Source of the DNA: an uncultured Lachnospiraceae bacterium
GTDB taxonomy: Bacteria; Bacillota; Clostridia; Lachnospirales; Lachnospiraceae
Length of the DNA stretch: 58,718 bases
Reading direction: 5' to 3'
Assembly: GCA_947174505.1 (NCBI GenBank)
Contig: CAMWJF010000024.1
Coordinates: forward strand, 1-58,718
Shown: one piece after another, positions 33,356-43,512 of the stretch
How positions within the stretch are numbered: position 1 is the stretch's first letter
How the letters are laid out: every line of letters starts with the position of its first letter
The notes under the pieces: generated by a model
Database searches by the model: none
Told to the model about the DNA's origin: nothing
The model's input: only the letters and a program-made list of their open reading frames with translations
Translations under genes and position numbers: made by a program

Positions 33356-35080
33356 GTGAAAACGAAAGTGAGAAAACTCAGCATCCGATGGAAAATATTG
33401 ATCCCGTCCACTCTTCTGATCATTGCCATATGCGCGGTAATAGGAGTCAATTCTTATACCCGCATTAAAACCGGCATGATCCAGCTGGGTGTGGAGGAAG
33501 CGCAGATGGCCGCCTCCATCGCGGGATTAGCGGTAAACGGCGATTCTCTTTCCCAAGTCGGAGCCGGGTATGAAAACACGGAAGAATACCAGAGCAACCT
33601 GCTCTCTCTCAGGGGAATTCAAGAGCTATGCGGTATTTCATATCTATACACCCTGCATACGGACGATAACGTCCATCTCTACTACGGCATCGACACGGAT
33701 GAAAACGCCGATCAGCAAATGCCCGGAGATACGTTTGACGGGGAATTCTCAGAATTCTCAAATGTATTTGCCGGACAGAACTATGTGCAGGACTACATAG
33801 ACAGGACAGAAGACGGCAATCTGATCTCCGCCTATCTTCCGATAAAGGACAGCTCCGGCAAAGTCGCTGCTGTGCTCGGCTGTGATTATGACGCCTCCTA
33901 TGTTGTCAGCCGGATTGAAGGCGCACGGAACAGTATTTTCCAGATCTCCGCCATTTGCCTCGTTCTGGCTCTTGTGATCATAAATCTCATCGTAAGCCGC
34001 ATTATGCGGAGTCTGAACAAAGTTGACCGCAAAATCTACGATCTGGTACACAATGAGGGAGATCTGACACAAAAACTTGATATCTCTTCCGGCGACGAGC
34101 TGGAACTGATCTCCGAAAACATCAATTCCCTGCTCGAATATATCCGTGGAATCATGTTACATATCTCCTCCAACTCCATGCATCTGGGAACGTCCACCGG
34201 CACCATCGCGGAAAGCCTGACCAGCGCAAAGGACAATATTTCGGACATCTCCGCTACCATGGAAGAAATGAGCGCTTCCATGGAGGAAACCAGCTCTTCT
34301 TTATATCAGGTGGATGAATCCGTTATGCATATCATGAACAGCATCGGAAGCATTGCCGCAAAGGCATCCTCCGAACGGGAGTCCGCAGCGGAAATCACGG
34401 AAAAAGTACAGGCAATTTATGAATTGGCGGAAACGGACAGAACCGACGCGGCACGACTGGCCTCAGAAATGTCGCAAAATATGAACGAACGCATTGAACG
34501 CTCCAAAGCTGTGGAACAGATCAATTCGCTGACAATGGAAATTATCAACATTACCGACCAGACAAGTCTTCTTGCCCTGAATGCGAGTATTGAAGCGGCA
34601 AGAGCCGGTGAAGCCGGAAAAGGATTTGCGGTCGTAGCCAGTGAAATCGGATCTCTTGCCGATAACTCTGCCCGGGCTGCCGAGGGCATCCAACGGGTCA
34701 GCCAGGAAGTGATCCACGCGGTCAATGAACTGGCCACCGAGTCGGAACAGATGATACGCTTTATGAATGAAACTGCTATGGCCGGGTACGAAAGACTGCT
34801 TGACAACAGCATAAATTATAAGAATGACGTGGCCCACCTGAGTGAAACCATGAATGATTTTGCGGACGAAAGCATGCACCTGAGCAACAACATCGACAGC
34901 ATAAAGGAAGCCGTGGATGCCGTCAATATCGCTGTGGAGGAAAGTGCCAAAGGCATTGTCGGCGTTACGGAAATGACCTCCGCTATGACAACGAGCATGG
35001 AGAGCATCAAAGGCGAAGCAGAAAGCAACAGGGAAATCGCCGGACAGCTTAAAACTGAAGTAGGAAAATTCAAATTGTAG
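33356..35080 (+). CDS. Methyl-accepting chemotaxis protein
   Basis: 574 residues. Transmembrane segment 1 (about 13-31), an extracellular sensor region (about 35-190; single Cache-like fold suggested by [18 protein letters not shown] and the CDYDASYV end), transmembrane segment 2 (about 196-216), HAMP-like linker ([20 protein letters not shown]), then a long coiled-coil signalling domain. Hairpin tip: [20 protein letters not shown] and [16 protein letters not shown], binding CheA/CheW. Start is GTG 33356 with GAGGAGG 7 bases upstream. Monocistronic, with promoter and terminator. No che or flagellar genes in the window. Confidence 0.94.
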   Translation: MKTKVRKLSIRWKILIPSTLLIIAICAVIGVNSYTRIKTGMIQLGVEEAQMAASIAGLAVNGDSLSQVGAGYENTEEYQSNLLSLRGIQELCGISYLYTLHTDDNVHLYYGIDTDENADQQMPGDTFDGEFSEFSNVFAGQNYVQDYIDRTEDGNLISAYLPIKDSSGKVAAVLGCDYDASYVVSRIEGARNSIFQISAICLVLALVIINLIVSRIMRSLNKVDRKIYDLVHNEGDLTQKLDISSGDELELISENINSLLEYIRGIMLHISSNSMHLGTSTGTIAESLTSAKDNISDISATMEEMSASMEETSSSLYQVDESVMHIMNSIGSIAAKASSERESAAEITEKVQAIYELAETDRTDAARLASEMSQNMNERIERSKAVEQINSLTMEIINITDQTSLLALNASIEAARAGEAGKGFAVVASEIGSLADNSARAAEGIQRVSQEVIHAVNELATESEQMIRFMNETAMAGYERLLDNSINYKNDVAHLSETMNDFADESMHLSNNIDSIKEAVDAVNIAVEESAKGIVGVTEMTSAMTTSMESIKGEAESNREIAGQLKTEVGKFKL

Positions 35081-35091
35081 TAACATATCTT

Positions 35092-35124
35092 ACCAGCCGG
35101 TATTTATGGAAACCGGCTGGTTTT
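35092..35124 (+). terminator. Terminator of the chemotaxis receptor gene
   Basis: ACCAGCCGGT-(10)-ACCGGCTGGT, 10-bp perfect stem, then TTTT. Confidence 0.93.
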
Positions 35125-35224
35125 CATGCTATAATATGATACGTTGTTTCCACATATAGCGGAAAACACTTTCACAGAGACGGCTTCTATCAATTACACA
35201 GAAGAACAGGGAGGAATTCAGCTC

Positions 35225-38200
35225 ATGCGAAACAGAAAAAGATGGCTGGCATCGGTGCTTACCCTTGCGATCGCTCTTGGCGACTGCAGCGGCATGACAG
35301 TATTTGCAACGGAGGACACCGTTACCACGGAAAGCGCTGTCTCAGAAAACAATATGGCGGCCGAAGAAGAACCTGAAAGTAAAACCGGAGAAGGTGAAGA
35401 CGCTGACATTTTCCCAGATTCTTCCGACATGAATGCCGCTTCGGAAGAAACAGCTTCTCCGTCGGACACAGATACTGCATCAGAGACAGCCAAAGCAGAA
35501 AAGAAAATAGAACTGCCTGCTTTACAGATCGGACAGATTTCCGAAGGCGAAACGCTTCCCTCTGCAGATGACGGCAGCTTTCGTTATGATCTTCCGATTT
35601 CCTTTGAAACGTCGGAAAATCTGATTCTATTTGTTAATTATGATATAGAAAAGAGGCCCGAATACAAAGAGGCAGGCACACTGGAATGGAGCGTTCTCCG
35701 CGGCGAAAAAGGACTGGAAGCAGGAAGCACAAACCTTCTTTATGAGGAGGATAACTGGAACGGTTTTGAGACGGTATCCTCTTCTCCTTTCTTTATCATG
35801 GAAAAAATTACAGATAAAGAAAGTGCGTATGATCAGATGATCGCGATCTCTCCGAAAGAAACCATTTCTGATACCGATGGCGATGAAAACCACAATACGG
35901 CAGAAAACTTTGACTACTATATCCGGGCGGCATATTACCCTGAAACAGAGCATGAGAAAGACGATAGCTTTTACGCTGCAGCAACCATTCCTTTTGTGCT
36001 CCAAAACAGCACCGACAAAGACGCTGGTCAGTCATCGGTTGCTCCCACCGGCATGGAAGAAACCACAACAGACTCCGCACAGGAAGACGCATCCATTTCG
36101 GAAAACTCTTCTGTCTCGGAAAACAGTGCCGATACCACTGACGGTACGCTTTCCGGGGAAATTCCGGCCGAAGACGATACGCTGGACGCAAGCGGCGACA
36201 AAGAGCCGGCGGAAGATACGGATTTTGAAAATGCCGAAACAAACCAGACCGAAGAAACTCTCTCCACAGTTTCTGAAAACAGCAATATGACTGATGTTTC
36301 CACGCTCGCCGAGGGAGCTGGTCCGTCTCTGGAGGAGGAAACGCAAGGCTCGTTAGTACTTTATAATGGCGCTGGTACAGATGAAGAAAATATAATTAAA
36401 GAACGGATACCCATGTCCCCCGGCGACACACAGCAGATTACTGTGATGGCGGAGCCAGAAGCATTGCAGGCGGATGTTTCATGGGACAGCAGCGACGAGA
36501 CTGTAGCCACGGTAAAAGCAGACGAAAACGGGACTGCCACAATCAAGGCATCTTCGGAAGGATACGCACGGATTACTGCATCCTGCCGCGGTATCACGGT
36601 CTCTGCCGTAGTTGACGTTGTTTCTGATAAAACCAACCCCGATAGCGATAAACTCCTTGATCTTTCGGGTGATATCCGGGTAGCCGGTTTTGTGAAGGAA
36701 AGCGACGATCTTATCTATAACGGACAGAAAATCACACAGAATTTCCGTGTATATCATAAAAACACGCTGTTAAAGGAAAAAACAGATTATACGCTGAGCT
36801 ACAAAAATAACGTCAACGCCGCCGCGTGGAATTCCGCCAAGGCGCCCAGTGTGACCATCAATCTGAAAGGCCAGTACCAGGGCAGCGTAACCTTGTATTA
36901 TACGATCAAGCCTCTGGATATCAACGATATTGATATCTACAATACGCCCAAGGTTTCACCGGGTTATGAACAGACCGTCAATTACAGCAAAAAACTGAAC
37001 ATTCCCGCTCCCATTCTGACCTACGGCAAGAAGAACCTGGTCGCGAAGAAAGATTTTATCTGTGACTACACGACGCCGGACGAGAATATGACGGCTTTAC
37101 CTGCAGATTATACAAACGGCGATCTCTATGACCCCAAGAAAGTCTACTCTTATACGGTAAACGGAACGGGAAATTTTACAGGCTCTTTTCCCATGCAGCT
37201 TGTCGTTCTGAAGGATAAAACACTGAATTTCAGTTCCGCGTCAGTGAAACTTGATCAGAAGCAGTACGAATATCACGACACACCTCTTGCGAAATCGGAT
37301 GTTCGTATTACAGAAGTCAAAATAAGTGGGAAGGTTCTCACCGAAGCACAGTATGACTACACTGTTTACGCTTCCGGGACAGAAGGCGCTTATCTTATGC
37401 TGTCTCCTACCGCAGACGGAAGAAATGACGGCTACCGCGGCTGCAAAAAAATAGCATTGAAGCTGGTGGGCGACAGACTGCTGAAAGACGCTGTTGCCGG
37501 TGCAGATTGGAAAGAAACTATCCCCTTCTCCCAGAAGATAGTGGATAAAGACGGCGGTATGTTCCAGACCGGTTCCGCACTTCTGGCCTTTGGCGAAGGC
37601 AGCGTAAAGGAGACGCTTACGGAAGGAACCGATTATACCGTAAAATACGGCAATGCAAAAAAAGCGGGAAAGGTGACCGCCACCTTTACAGGCAAAGGCA
37701 GATATACAGGGTCTCTTCGGCTGACTTATACCATTACAGAGAATACGGATATCAAAATTTTCCCAGGAAAAAATGTGACGGGCAAAAACGGGATTTATGA
37801 AGTTCCCTATCAAAAAGGCGGCGCTGTGCCCGAGCTCATTTTAAAGGATCAGGATTACACAATCCTCAAAAACAAAACCGATTACACCATAAAGTACAAA
37901 GATAACAAAACGCCGGGATCACTCATGACCTGTGAGATTACAGGAAAAGGCAATTATAAGGGATACGAAAAAACAGTGACGCTTATGGTATCGAAAGCCG
38001 ATATCGGCAATTGCACCATCTCCATCCCCGACAAACCGTATAGCGATAAGCCAGACAAATGGAAATCAACTGTCACGATCACAGATGTGAACGGCAAAAA
38101 GCTGTCAGCCAAAACGGATTATGACGCAAACTTCACTTTCAGCCATACGCAGGAACAGTCCCCACCGTCAAACACTACTGTGTCCGTTACCGTAACAGGA

Positions 38201-39994
38201 CTTGGCTGCTATGAGAAAACCATTACCGGGACATATCGGATCTTTGACAAAAATATCAGCACATTAAAGGTTGTCATCGATCCGCAGGAATATACCGGGG
38301 AAGAAATCAAATTAAAGAAAAGTGACATCCACATTTATGCCACGGCATCTGATCAGAAAAGCAAAAAAGAACTGCCCGAAAAGGATTCCTGTTTTGAAAT
38401 CCTCGAATCGGAATACAGGAATAATACCAAAGCAGGCACTGCCAAAGTAACACTGCGCGGCATTGGTGAATACGGTGGAACAAAGACTTATTCCTTTAAA
38501 ATTAATAAGAAAAAATACCAGATTAACCGTGTGAAAGGAATCAGACTGGATAAGACGAGTCTTACCTTCTCTCTGGCTGAACCGGATACGAAAAAGAGAA
38601 CACTTACCGCCACAATCACATCGGAAAGCGATGAAAATATCACAAATCCGACCGTGATCTGGACCAGTTCCAACAGCGACATCGTTGCCATAGAAGAAAA
38701 GCCTGACGGCGATGTCACCGGCTCCGCTGATGGTAAACAGACTATCTCCACTTCGGTTGTGCTCACACTGAAAAAGGAAGGCAGCGTAACTATCACGGCA
38801 GCATCCCAGGACGGTAACAAAAAAACACAATGTAAGATTACTGTGATCGATGCTCCAGTGCTCCTTGAGGCAGACCAGACGATCAAGGAAAATATTGGAA
38901 GCACATACCAGCTTCACATGGAATTTGCACCCACACAGGATAAAAGTAAACTCAAGTGGGAAAGCAACAATTCGGATGCGGTATCCGTTGATCAGGAAGG
39001 TCTGCTCACCATGAAAAGAGCAGGCGCCGCCATTATCACTGCTGTGTACACTTCCAGCAGCGGCAAGTTCACCCAGCAGTGCTATGCAGTTGCAATCGTA
39101 GAAAATGAGACGCCGCCGGAACCGGAAACAGGTGCACTTCTCACTTACAAACAGCAAGAGGGCGTCACCGACGACACACCCTACATTAACAAAATGCTGC
39201 GGGATTTTGAGTGGGGTGACGATACACACGAGCGTGAGGTGACGCTGTATCTCCCTGCGGGTGTGTACCATATTGATGCGACAGCTGACGGCAAGGATCT
39301 GTTTGGCAAAGATAAGTTTGGCGGCATCGTCCTGACTACCAACCAAAAGCTTGTTATGTCGCCAAGCGCACTGTTAATCGCTCTTCCCAACAGCAAGGGC
39401 AACTATCAGGTGATCAACATCAGCGGACGCGATGGTGTCAGCGTTTCCGGCGGGCAGATTATCGGCGAGCGGAAGGAGCACAAAGGAAGCGGCGGCGAGT
39501 GGGGACACGGCATCGCTGTATTCGGCAGTACAAACGTCACCATCGAAAATGTAGATATTTCCCAGTGCTGGGGAGACGGGATCTATCTGGGTCTATACAA
39601 TGGCTGGGATGACTCCGGAAACAAAAAACAGTTTCTCAGTAACGGCGTTACTATTACCAACTGTAATCTGCATCATAACCGCAGAAACAATCTCTCCATC
39701 ACGGACGTGTCCAATGTTACGGTCAAAAACTGCAAATTTAACAACGCAAACGGTACCGCCCCGCAGTACGGTATTGACATTGAACCCAATAGTGGCAACA
39801 CCTGCAGCAATGTAACTATATCCGATTCCACGTTCCATGGAAACGCCGGCGGAACCATTCAGATTCTCGGACAGTTAAACGCCCATGTGAAAGGCGTCAC
39901 GATAGAAAACTGCACCGGCGACAAAGCGCCCGTCATATGGGAGGGATTCGGAGGCAGTGTGAGCGGCGTGACACAGAATGGCAACAAATGGTGA
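35225..39994 (+). CDS. Large secreted surface protein: Ig-like BIG2 and repeat domains plus C-terminal right-handed beta-helix
   Basis: 1589 residues. Signal peptide about 1-28 (RKRWLASVLTLAIALG, ending VFATE). Ser/Glu/Thr-rich acidic region to about 390, with several SVSEN-type motifs. BIG2-like domain about 393-467 (VSWDSSDETVATVKA). About six repeats of roughly 90-110 residues at 478-1097, each ending in a G-x-G-x-Y-x-G pattern (GKGNYKGYE, GKGRYTGS, KGQYQGS). Two more BIG2-like domains at 1098-1295 (WTSSNSDIVAIEE; WESNNSDAVSVDQEG). The last 290 residues form a parallel beta-helix (TNVTIENVDISQCWGDGIYL; VTITNCNLHHN), as in pectate-lyase-like or carbohydrate-active folds. No LPXTG or S-layer anchor seen. 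GGGAGG lies 10 bases before ATG 35225. Possibly a glycan-binding or glycan-cleaving surface protein (inference). Confidence 0.88.
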   Translation: MRNRKRWLASVLTLAIALGDCSGMTVFATEDTVTTESAVSENNMAAEEEPESKTGEGEDADIFPDSSDMNAASEETASPSDTDTASETAKAEKKIELPALQIGQISEGETLPSADDGSFRYDLPISFETSENLILFVNYDIEKRPEYKEAGTLEWSVLRGEKGLEAGSTNLLYEEDNWNGFETVSSSPFFIMEKITDKESAYDQMIAISPKETISDTDGDENHNTAENFDYYIRAAYYPETEHEKDDSFYAAATIPFVLQNSTDKDAGQSSVAPTGMEETTTDSAQEDASISENSSVSENSADTTDGTLSGEIPAEDDTLDASGDKEPAEDTDFENAETNQTEETLSTVSENSNMTDVSTLAEGAGPSLEEETQGSLVLYNGAGTDEENIIKERIPMSPGDTQQITVMAEPEALQADVSWDSSDETVATVKADENGTATIKASSEGYARITASCRGITVSAVVDVVSDKTNPDSDKLLDLSGDIRVAGFVKESDDLIYNGQKITQNFRVYHKNTLLKEKTDYTLSYKNNVNAAAWNSAKAPSVTINLKGQYQGSVTLYYTIKPLDINDIDIYNTPKVSPGYEQTVNYSKKLNIPAPILTYGKKNLVAKKDFICDYTTPDENMTALPADYTNGDLYDPKKVYSYTVNGTGNFTGSFPMQLVVLKDKTLNFSSASVKLDQKQYEYHDTPLAKSDVRITEVKISGKVLTEAQYDYTVYASGTEGAYLMLSPTADGRNDGYRGCKKIALKLVGDRLLKDAVAGADWKETIPFSQKIVDKDGGMFQTGSALLAFGEGSVKETLTEGTDYTVKYGNAKKAGKVTATFTGKGRYTGSLRLTYTITENTDIKIFPGKNVTGKNGIYEVPYQKGGAVPELILKDQDYTILKNKTDYTIKYKDNKTPGSLMTCEITGKGNYKGYEKTVTLMVSKADIGNCTISIPDKPYSDKPDKWKSTVTITDVNGKKLSAKTDYDANFTFSHTQEQSPPSNTTVSVTVTGLGCYEKTITGTYRIFDKNISTLKVVIDPQEYTGEEIKLKKSDIHIYATASDQKSKKELPEKDSCFEILESEYRNNTKAGTAKVTLRGIGEYGGTKTYSFKINKKKYQINRVKGIRLDKTSLTFSLAEPDTKKRTLTATITSESDENITNPTVIWTSSNSDIVAIEEKPDGDVTGSADGKQTISTSVVLTLKKEGSVTITAASQDGNKKTQCKITVIDAPVLLEADQTIKENIGSTYQLHMEFAPTQDKSKLKWESNNSDAVSVDQEGLLTMKRAGAAIITAVYTSSSGKFTQQCYAVAIVENETPPEPETGALLTYKQQEGVTDDTPYINKMLRDFEWGDDTHEREVTLYLPAGVYHIDATADGKDLFGKDKFGGIVLTTNQKLVMSPSALLIALPNSKGNYQVINISGRDGVSVSGGQIIGERKEHKGSGGEWGHGIAVFGSTNVTIENVDISQCWGDGIYLGLYNGWDDSGNKKQFLSNGVTITNCNLHHNRRNNLSITDVSNVTVKNCKFNNANGTAPQYGIDIEPNSGNTCSNVTISDSTFHGNAGGTIQILGQLNAHVKGVTIENCTGDKAPVIWEGFGGSVSGVTQNGNKW

Positions 39995-40010
39995 CCCATC
40001 CGTATAATAA

Positions 40011-40043
40011 CATGAGCAGACCAATCGGTCTGCTCATGCTTTT
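40011..40043 (+). terminator. Terminator of the large surface protein gene
   Basis: CATGAGCAGACC-AATC-GGTCTGCTCATG, 12-bp perfect stem, then CTTTTC. Confidence 0.92.
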
Positions 40044-40055
40044 CGTGTCACATGC

Positions 40056-40100
40056 AAAAATATAGCGGATATCCCTTTACCTAGCCGAAAGGATATCCGC
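40056..40100 (-). terminator. Terminator of the EF-G paralogue gene
   Basis: Minus strand GCGGATATCC/GGATATCCGC (10 bp, 16-base loop) followed by TATATTTTTG. Confidence 0.85.
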
Positions 40101-40119
40101 CATCATACCTTACTATCTG

Positions 40120-42213
40120 TTATGCATCCGCATTCGCTTCCGCAACGGCCTTCGCTCTCGCCGCCACTTCCTTCTCCTGCACGTCGCTGGGCGCCTGCTC
40201 GTATCTCGCGAACTCATATTTGTAAGTGCCGCGTCCGCCGGTCATGGAACGGAGATCTGTGCAATAACCGCTTAAGCATGCCACCGGGATATCCGCCTCA
40301 ACCACGGTCTTGCCGTCCCCTGCCGGATTCATGCCGAGCACTCTTCCTCTTCTCTTGTTCAGATCACCCATCACGTCACCCGTGTAGGAATCGGGTACGG
40401 TCACCTGTAAGTTTGCAATCGGCTCAAGGAGAACAGGTCCTGCCTCCATAAAGCCCTTTTTGAACGCCTGAATCGTGGCCATCTTGAATGCCATCTCGGA
40501 GGAATCTACCGGATGGTAGGAACCGTCGTAGAGAACCGCCTTCACGCCTACCACGGGGTAAGCTGCCAGAGGTCCTGCGGTAACGGAATCCTGTAAGCCC
40601 TTTTCCACTGCGGGGAAATAGTTCTTCGGCACCGCGCCGCCCACTACTTCCTGCTCAAACACGAAGGGCGTCTCCAGATCGCCGGATGCCTCGAAGCGCA
40701 TCTTCACATGCCCGTACTGGCCGTGTCCGCCGGACTGCTTTTTATACTTATGCTCCACATCGGATTTCTTGCGGATCGTCTCCTTATACGCAATCTTCGG
40801 CTCAGTGAGCTCGATCTCTACTTTGTACTCATTGAGAAGGCGGCTGACAACTACCTCCAGATGCAGATCGCCCATTCCATAGAGCAGGGACTGTCTGTTT
40901 TCCGCATCATTAACCACCAGAAGCGTCTGATCCTCATGGCGCATCTTCTGCAGCGCCTGGGAAACCTTATCCACATCTCCCTTATTTTTTGCCCGGTACC
41001 GCTTGTATGTATAAGGCGTGGAAATTTCTGCCTTTCCGTAGCGGATGATGCGTGCTTTCGTAGAGAGGGTATTGCCCGTTCTGGCAGCCGTCAGCTTCGC
41101 GATGGCGCCGATATCGCCCGCGTGAAGTTCCTTGACCTCAATGGGCTTATTCCCCTGCAATACATAAAGCTTGCTGATCTTCTCCTCCACTTCCTTCTCG
41201 TCATTGTAGATCACATCGTCGCTCTTAAGAACGCCGGAACATACTTTAATCAGCGAATACTTACCGATAAAAGGATCCACGATGGTCTTAAAGATGTAAG
41301 CCGACTTCGCCTTGGAGAAATCAAAGTTCGCCTGAAAGATTTCGTTCGTCTTTAAGTCAATGCCTGCAAACTCCCTATTCTCGGGGCTCGGCATATACTT
41401 CACGATGTCGTCAAGCAGCGTAAACACACCCTGACAGAGCACATTGGAACCCATGGACATGGGAACGATGCTGCCGTCCATCACGTTTGTGCGAAGGGCC
41501 GCACGGATCTCCGCCTCGGAGAAGGTGTCGCCATTAAAATAGCGCTCCATGAAGTCCTCGCTGGTCTCCGCCACCGCCTCCATCAGCGTGTCGCGGCAAA
41601 GCTGCAGGTTCGCCTTGCTGTACTCGGGCATCTCGCACTCCACGACTTCCTTGCCCTCCCAGCGGTAAGCCTGCTCGGTGATCACATTGATATAACCCAC
41701 AAACTTCTCATTTTCACGGATCGGCAGATGGAACGGCGCGATTTTCTTCCCGTATTTATTGGTCATATCTTCCACTACCTGTCTAAAGGAAGCGTTATCA
41801 ATATCCATATCCGTCACAAACACAAAACGGGGAAGCTTATATTTATCGCAGATTTCCCACGCTTTCTCCGTTCCCACTTCTACGCCGGCCTTGCCGGAAA
41901 CGACGATGATCGCCGCATCCGCCGCGCTCACGGCCTCTTCCACTTCTCCCACGAAATCAAAAAAGCCGGGCGAATCCAACACATTGATCTTCGTGCCCTC
42001 CCACTCGATCGGAACAACAGATGTGGCAATGGAAATATGGCGCTTCTGCTCCTCCTTACCAAAATCGCTCACCGTGTTCCCGTCGTCTATCTTCCCCATT
42101 CTGGATGTGATGCCGGAAAGGTAAGCCATCGCCTCCACCAGACTGGTCTTGCCGCAGCCCCCGTGCCCAAGCAAAACCACATTACGAATCTTATCCGTTG
42201 TGTAAACATTCAT
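40120..42213 (-). CDS. Divergent EF-G paralogue (EF-G2/FusA2-like)
   Basis: 697 residues with EF-G domain order I-V, including YHPVDSSEMAFKMA and MGDLNKRRGRVLGM of domains IV/V. GTPase motifs depart from translation EF-G: G1 is GHGGCGKT (16-23), G3 is DSPGFFDF with Phe84 where EF-G has the catalytic His of PGH, and G4 is TDMD (134-137) instead of NKxD. This is the EF-G2-type subfamily (COG0480 paralogues). In some bacteria such paralogues work in translocation with little GTP hydrolysis or under starvation; the role here is inferred only. GGAGGG lies about 9 bases before ATG. No ribosomal or rpsL/tufA neighbours, so this is not the housekeeping fusA. Confidence 0.9.
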   Translation of the reverse strand: MNVYTTDKIRNVVLLGHGGCGKTSLVEAMAYLSGITSRMGKIDDGNTVSDFGKEEQKRHISIATSVVPIEWEGTKINVLDSPGFFDFVGEVEEAVSAADAAIIVVSGKAGVEVGTEKAWEICDKYKLPRFVFVTDMDIDNASFRQVVEDMTNKYGKKIAPFHLPIRENEKFVGYINVITEQAYRWEGKEVVECEMPEYSKANLQLCRDTLMEAVAETSEDFMERYFNGDTFSEAEIRAALRTNVMDGSIVPMSMGSNVLCQGVFTLLDDIVKYMPSPENREFAGIDLKTNEIFQANFDFSKAKSAYIFKTIVDPFIGKYSLIKVCSGVLKSDDVIYNDEKEVEEKISKLYVLQGNKPIEVKELHAGDIGAIAKLTAARTGNTLSTKARIIRYGKAEISTPYTYKRYRAKNKGDVDKVSQALQKMRHEDQTLLVVNDAENRQSLLYGMGDLHLEVVVSRLLNEYKVEIELTEPKIAYKETIRKKSDVEHKYKKQSGGHGQYGHVKMRFEASGDLETPFVFEQEVVGGAVPKNYFPAVEKGLQDSVTAGPLAAYPVVGVKAVLYDGSYHPVDSSEMAFKMATIQAFKKGFMEAGPVLLEPIANLQVTVPDSYTGDVMGDLNKRRGRVLGMNPAGDGKTVVEADIPVACLSGYCTDLRSMTGGRGTYKYEFARYEQAPSDVQEKEVAARAKAVAEANADA

Positions 42214-42269
42214 GCCCTGTAACCCTCCAATTCTGTTGTTCTTTATTCACCACTCTAAGCCAGACATAA

Positions 42270-42321
42270 ATATGGCAATACAGCCGTCATATGATGGACT
42301 GTCCAGTCTGTATTGTCATAT
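42270..42321 (-). promoter_or_regulatory. Long hairpin in the EF-G paralogue leader
   Basis: ATATGACAATACAG (42321-42308) pairs with CTGTATTGCCATAT (42283-42270) over 14 bp with one wobble pair. The 24-base loop itself contains ACTG/CAGT and CATATG. It lies between the promoter at 42350 and the start codon, with no T-run after it. Confidence 0.6.
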
Positions 42322-42349
42322 CCCGCGCGTGGCACTAAGTTGTAAATAC

Positions 42350-42378
42350 ATTTTACTAAATTTTCAGAACAATTTCAA
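42350..42378 (-). promoter_or_regulatory. Promoter of the EF-G paralogue gene
   Basis: Minus strand TTGAAA (42378-42373) and TAAAAT (42355-42350) with a 17-base spacer; leader of about 130 bases. Confidence 0.65.
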
Positions 42379-42469
42379 CAACTAATTATACATTCTGCAC
42401 AGATTGTCTACCGCACCTCGTTTATATTTGTCAAATTTCCCATCCAATCCTTTTTTATGCTCTTCCTTA

Positions 42470-43372
42470 TCACTCAAATTCTTTCAGAAACCGCTCGTTC
42501 ACAGGTGTGGCAATGCCGTACTTTTTCCCAAGCTCGCAGATCGTCCCTGCAAAAAGTACCACCTCCGTCTTCCTGCCCGCCTTGCTGTCCTGACGCATGG
42601 ACGGCTCCCCGTCCGGATTCAGTCCGTCAATAACGGTAATCCAGTCGTCCATATCCTGATCCGAAAGTGCCACGCCCTCCGCATTCGCCACGAGAATGGT
42701 CTCACGCATCGCCGCCTTCATCATTTCACGGGCTTCTCCCTCCTGCTGAACGCTCCGATACGTTCCTTCAAAAAGGGATACCGTCTGGTTTACGCCCACA
42801 TTGCACAGAAGCTTTCCCCACATCGCATGACGCATATCCACCGGACAGGAATAGGCAAACCCCGTCCTGTCGAAAAAGTCTTTCACCGCCACAAGATTTT
42901 CCTTCCTGCCGCCATCAAGAACACCGATTGCCAACTCTCCTTTGTTGGTGCAGACCGCCGCGTTTCCCTCCTTCATGGCAGCCATTTTCTGTGCGATACA
43001 ATGCACCACCTTTTCCCTGCCGAATCTCCGTCCCAAATCCTCCTCGCTGCGAATGCCGTTGAGCACGGATAATAAAATGGTATTCTCTCCGACCAGATGC
43101 GCATTTTCCCCCATGGCCGTCTCCAGCGCACCGTATTTTACTGCGAAAAGCATCAATTCTGAGGGACGGCTCTCTTTCGCCGCATCGCAGTACTGAAAAT
43201 CGCAGATTTCTCCGTTAAAGGTAATCCGGTCATTTTTGTAGCGGTCAATTCTCTCTTTATCAGCCAATATGCGCACGTTTTCTTTTCCCAGCTTTTTTGT
43301 AAAAAACTCAGCGTACATAACGCCGAGTGCTCCGAGTCCGACAATATCAATCGTTTGTATGGTTTTTAACAT
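42470..43372 (-). CDS. Ketopantoate reductase (PanE/ApbA) family protein
   Basis: 300 residues. N-terminal NADP Rossmann fold with GLGALG near residue 11 and KLLCNVGVNQTVSLFEGTY in the C-terminal helical domain (catalytic Lys and Asn of the family). Family members reduce 2-dehydropantoate to pantoate for coenzyme A, but many paralogues reduce other 2-oxoacids. No other pantothenate gene is nearby, so the substrate is uncertain. Start ATG 43372 (MLKTIQTIDIVG) has AAAGGAAGAG upstream; the frame is open to 43468. Confidence 0.85.
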   Translation of the reverse strand: MLKTIQTIDIVGLGALGVMYAEFFTKKLGKENVRILADKERIDRYKNDRITFNGEICDFQYCDAAKESRPSELMLFAVKYGALETAMGENAHLVGENTILLSVLNGIRSEEDLGRRFGREKVVHCIAQKMAAMKEGNAAVCTNKGELAIGVLDGGRKENLVAVKDFFDRTGFAYSCPVDMRHAMWGKLLCNVGVNQTVSLFEGTYRSVQQEGEAREMMKAAMRETILVANAEGVALSDQDMDDWITVIDGLNPDGEPSMRQDSKAGRKTEVVLFAGTICELGKKYGIATPVNERFLKEFE

Positions 43373-43512
43373 TTCTCTCTTCCTTTCAAAATTTGTAATC
43401 CAGACCCTTCTTTTAATGTAATCCGCTTTATTGTAACATAGGTTTTTCTTTTTAGGTAGGCCATTCAAACCATGAAGCTATTATATTCTTAAAATATATT
43501 TCCCGTAAAAAT

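Noticed and set aside
38312..39346. 344-codon minus-strand frame
   Set aside because: Antisense to the large surface protein; His/Cys-rich random-looking sequence.
40120..42213. Housekeeping fusA or a TetM-type resistance gene
   Set aside because: GTPase motifs differ from both and there are no ribosomal-protein neighbours; fits the EF-G2-type paralogue.
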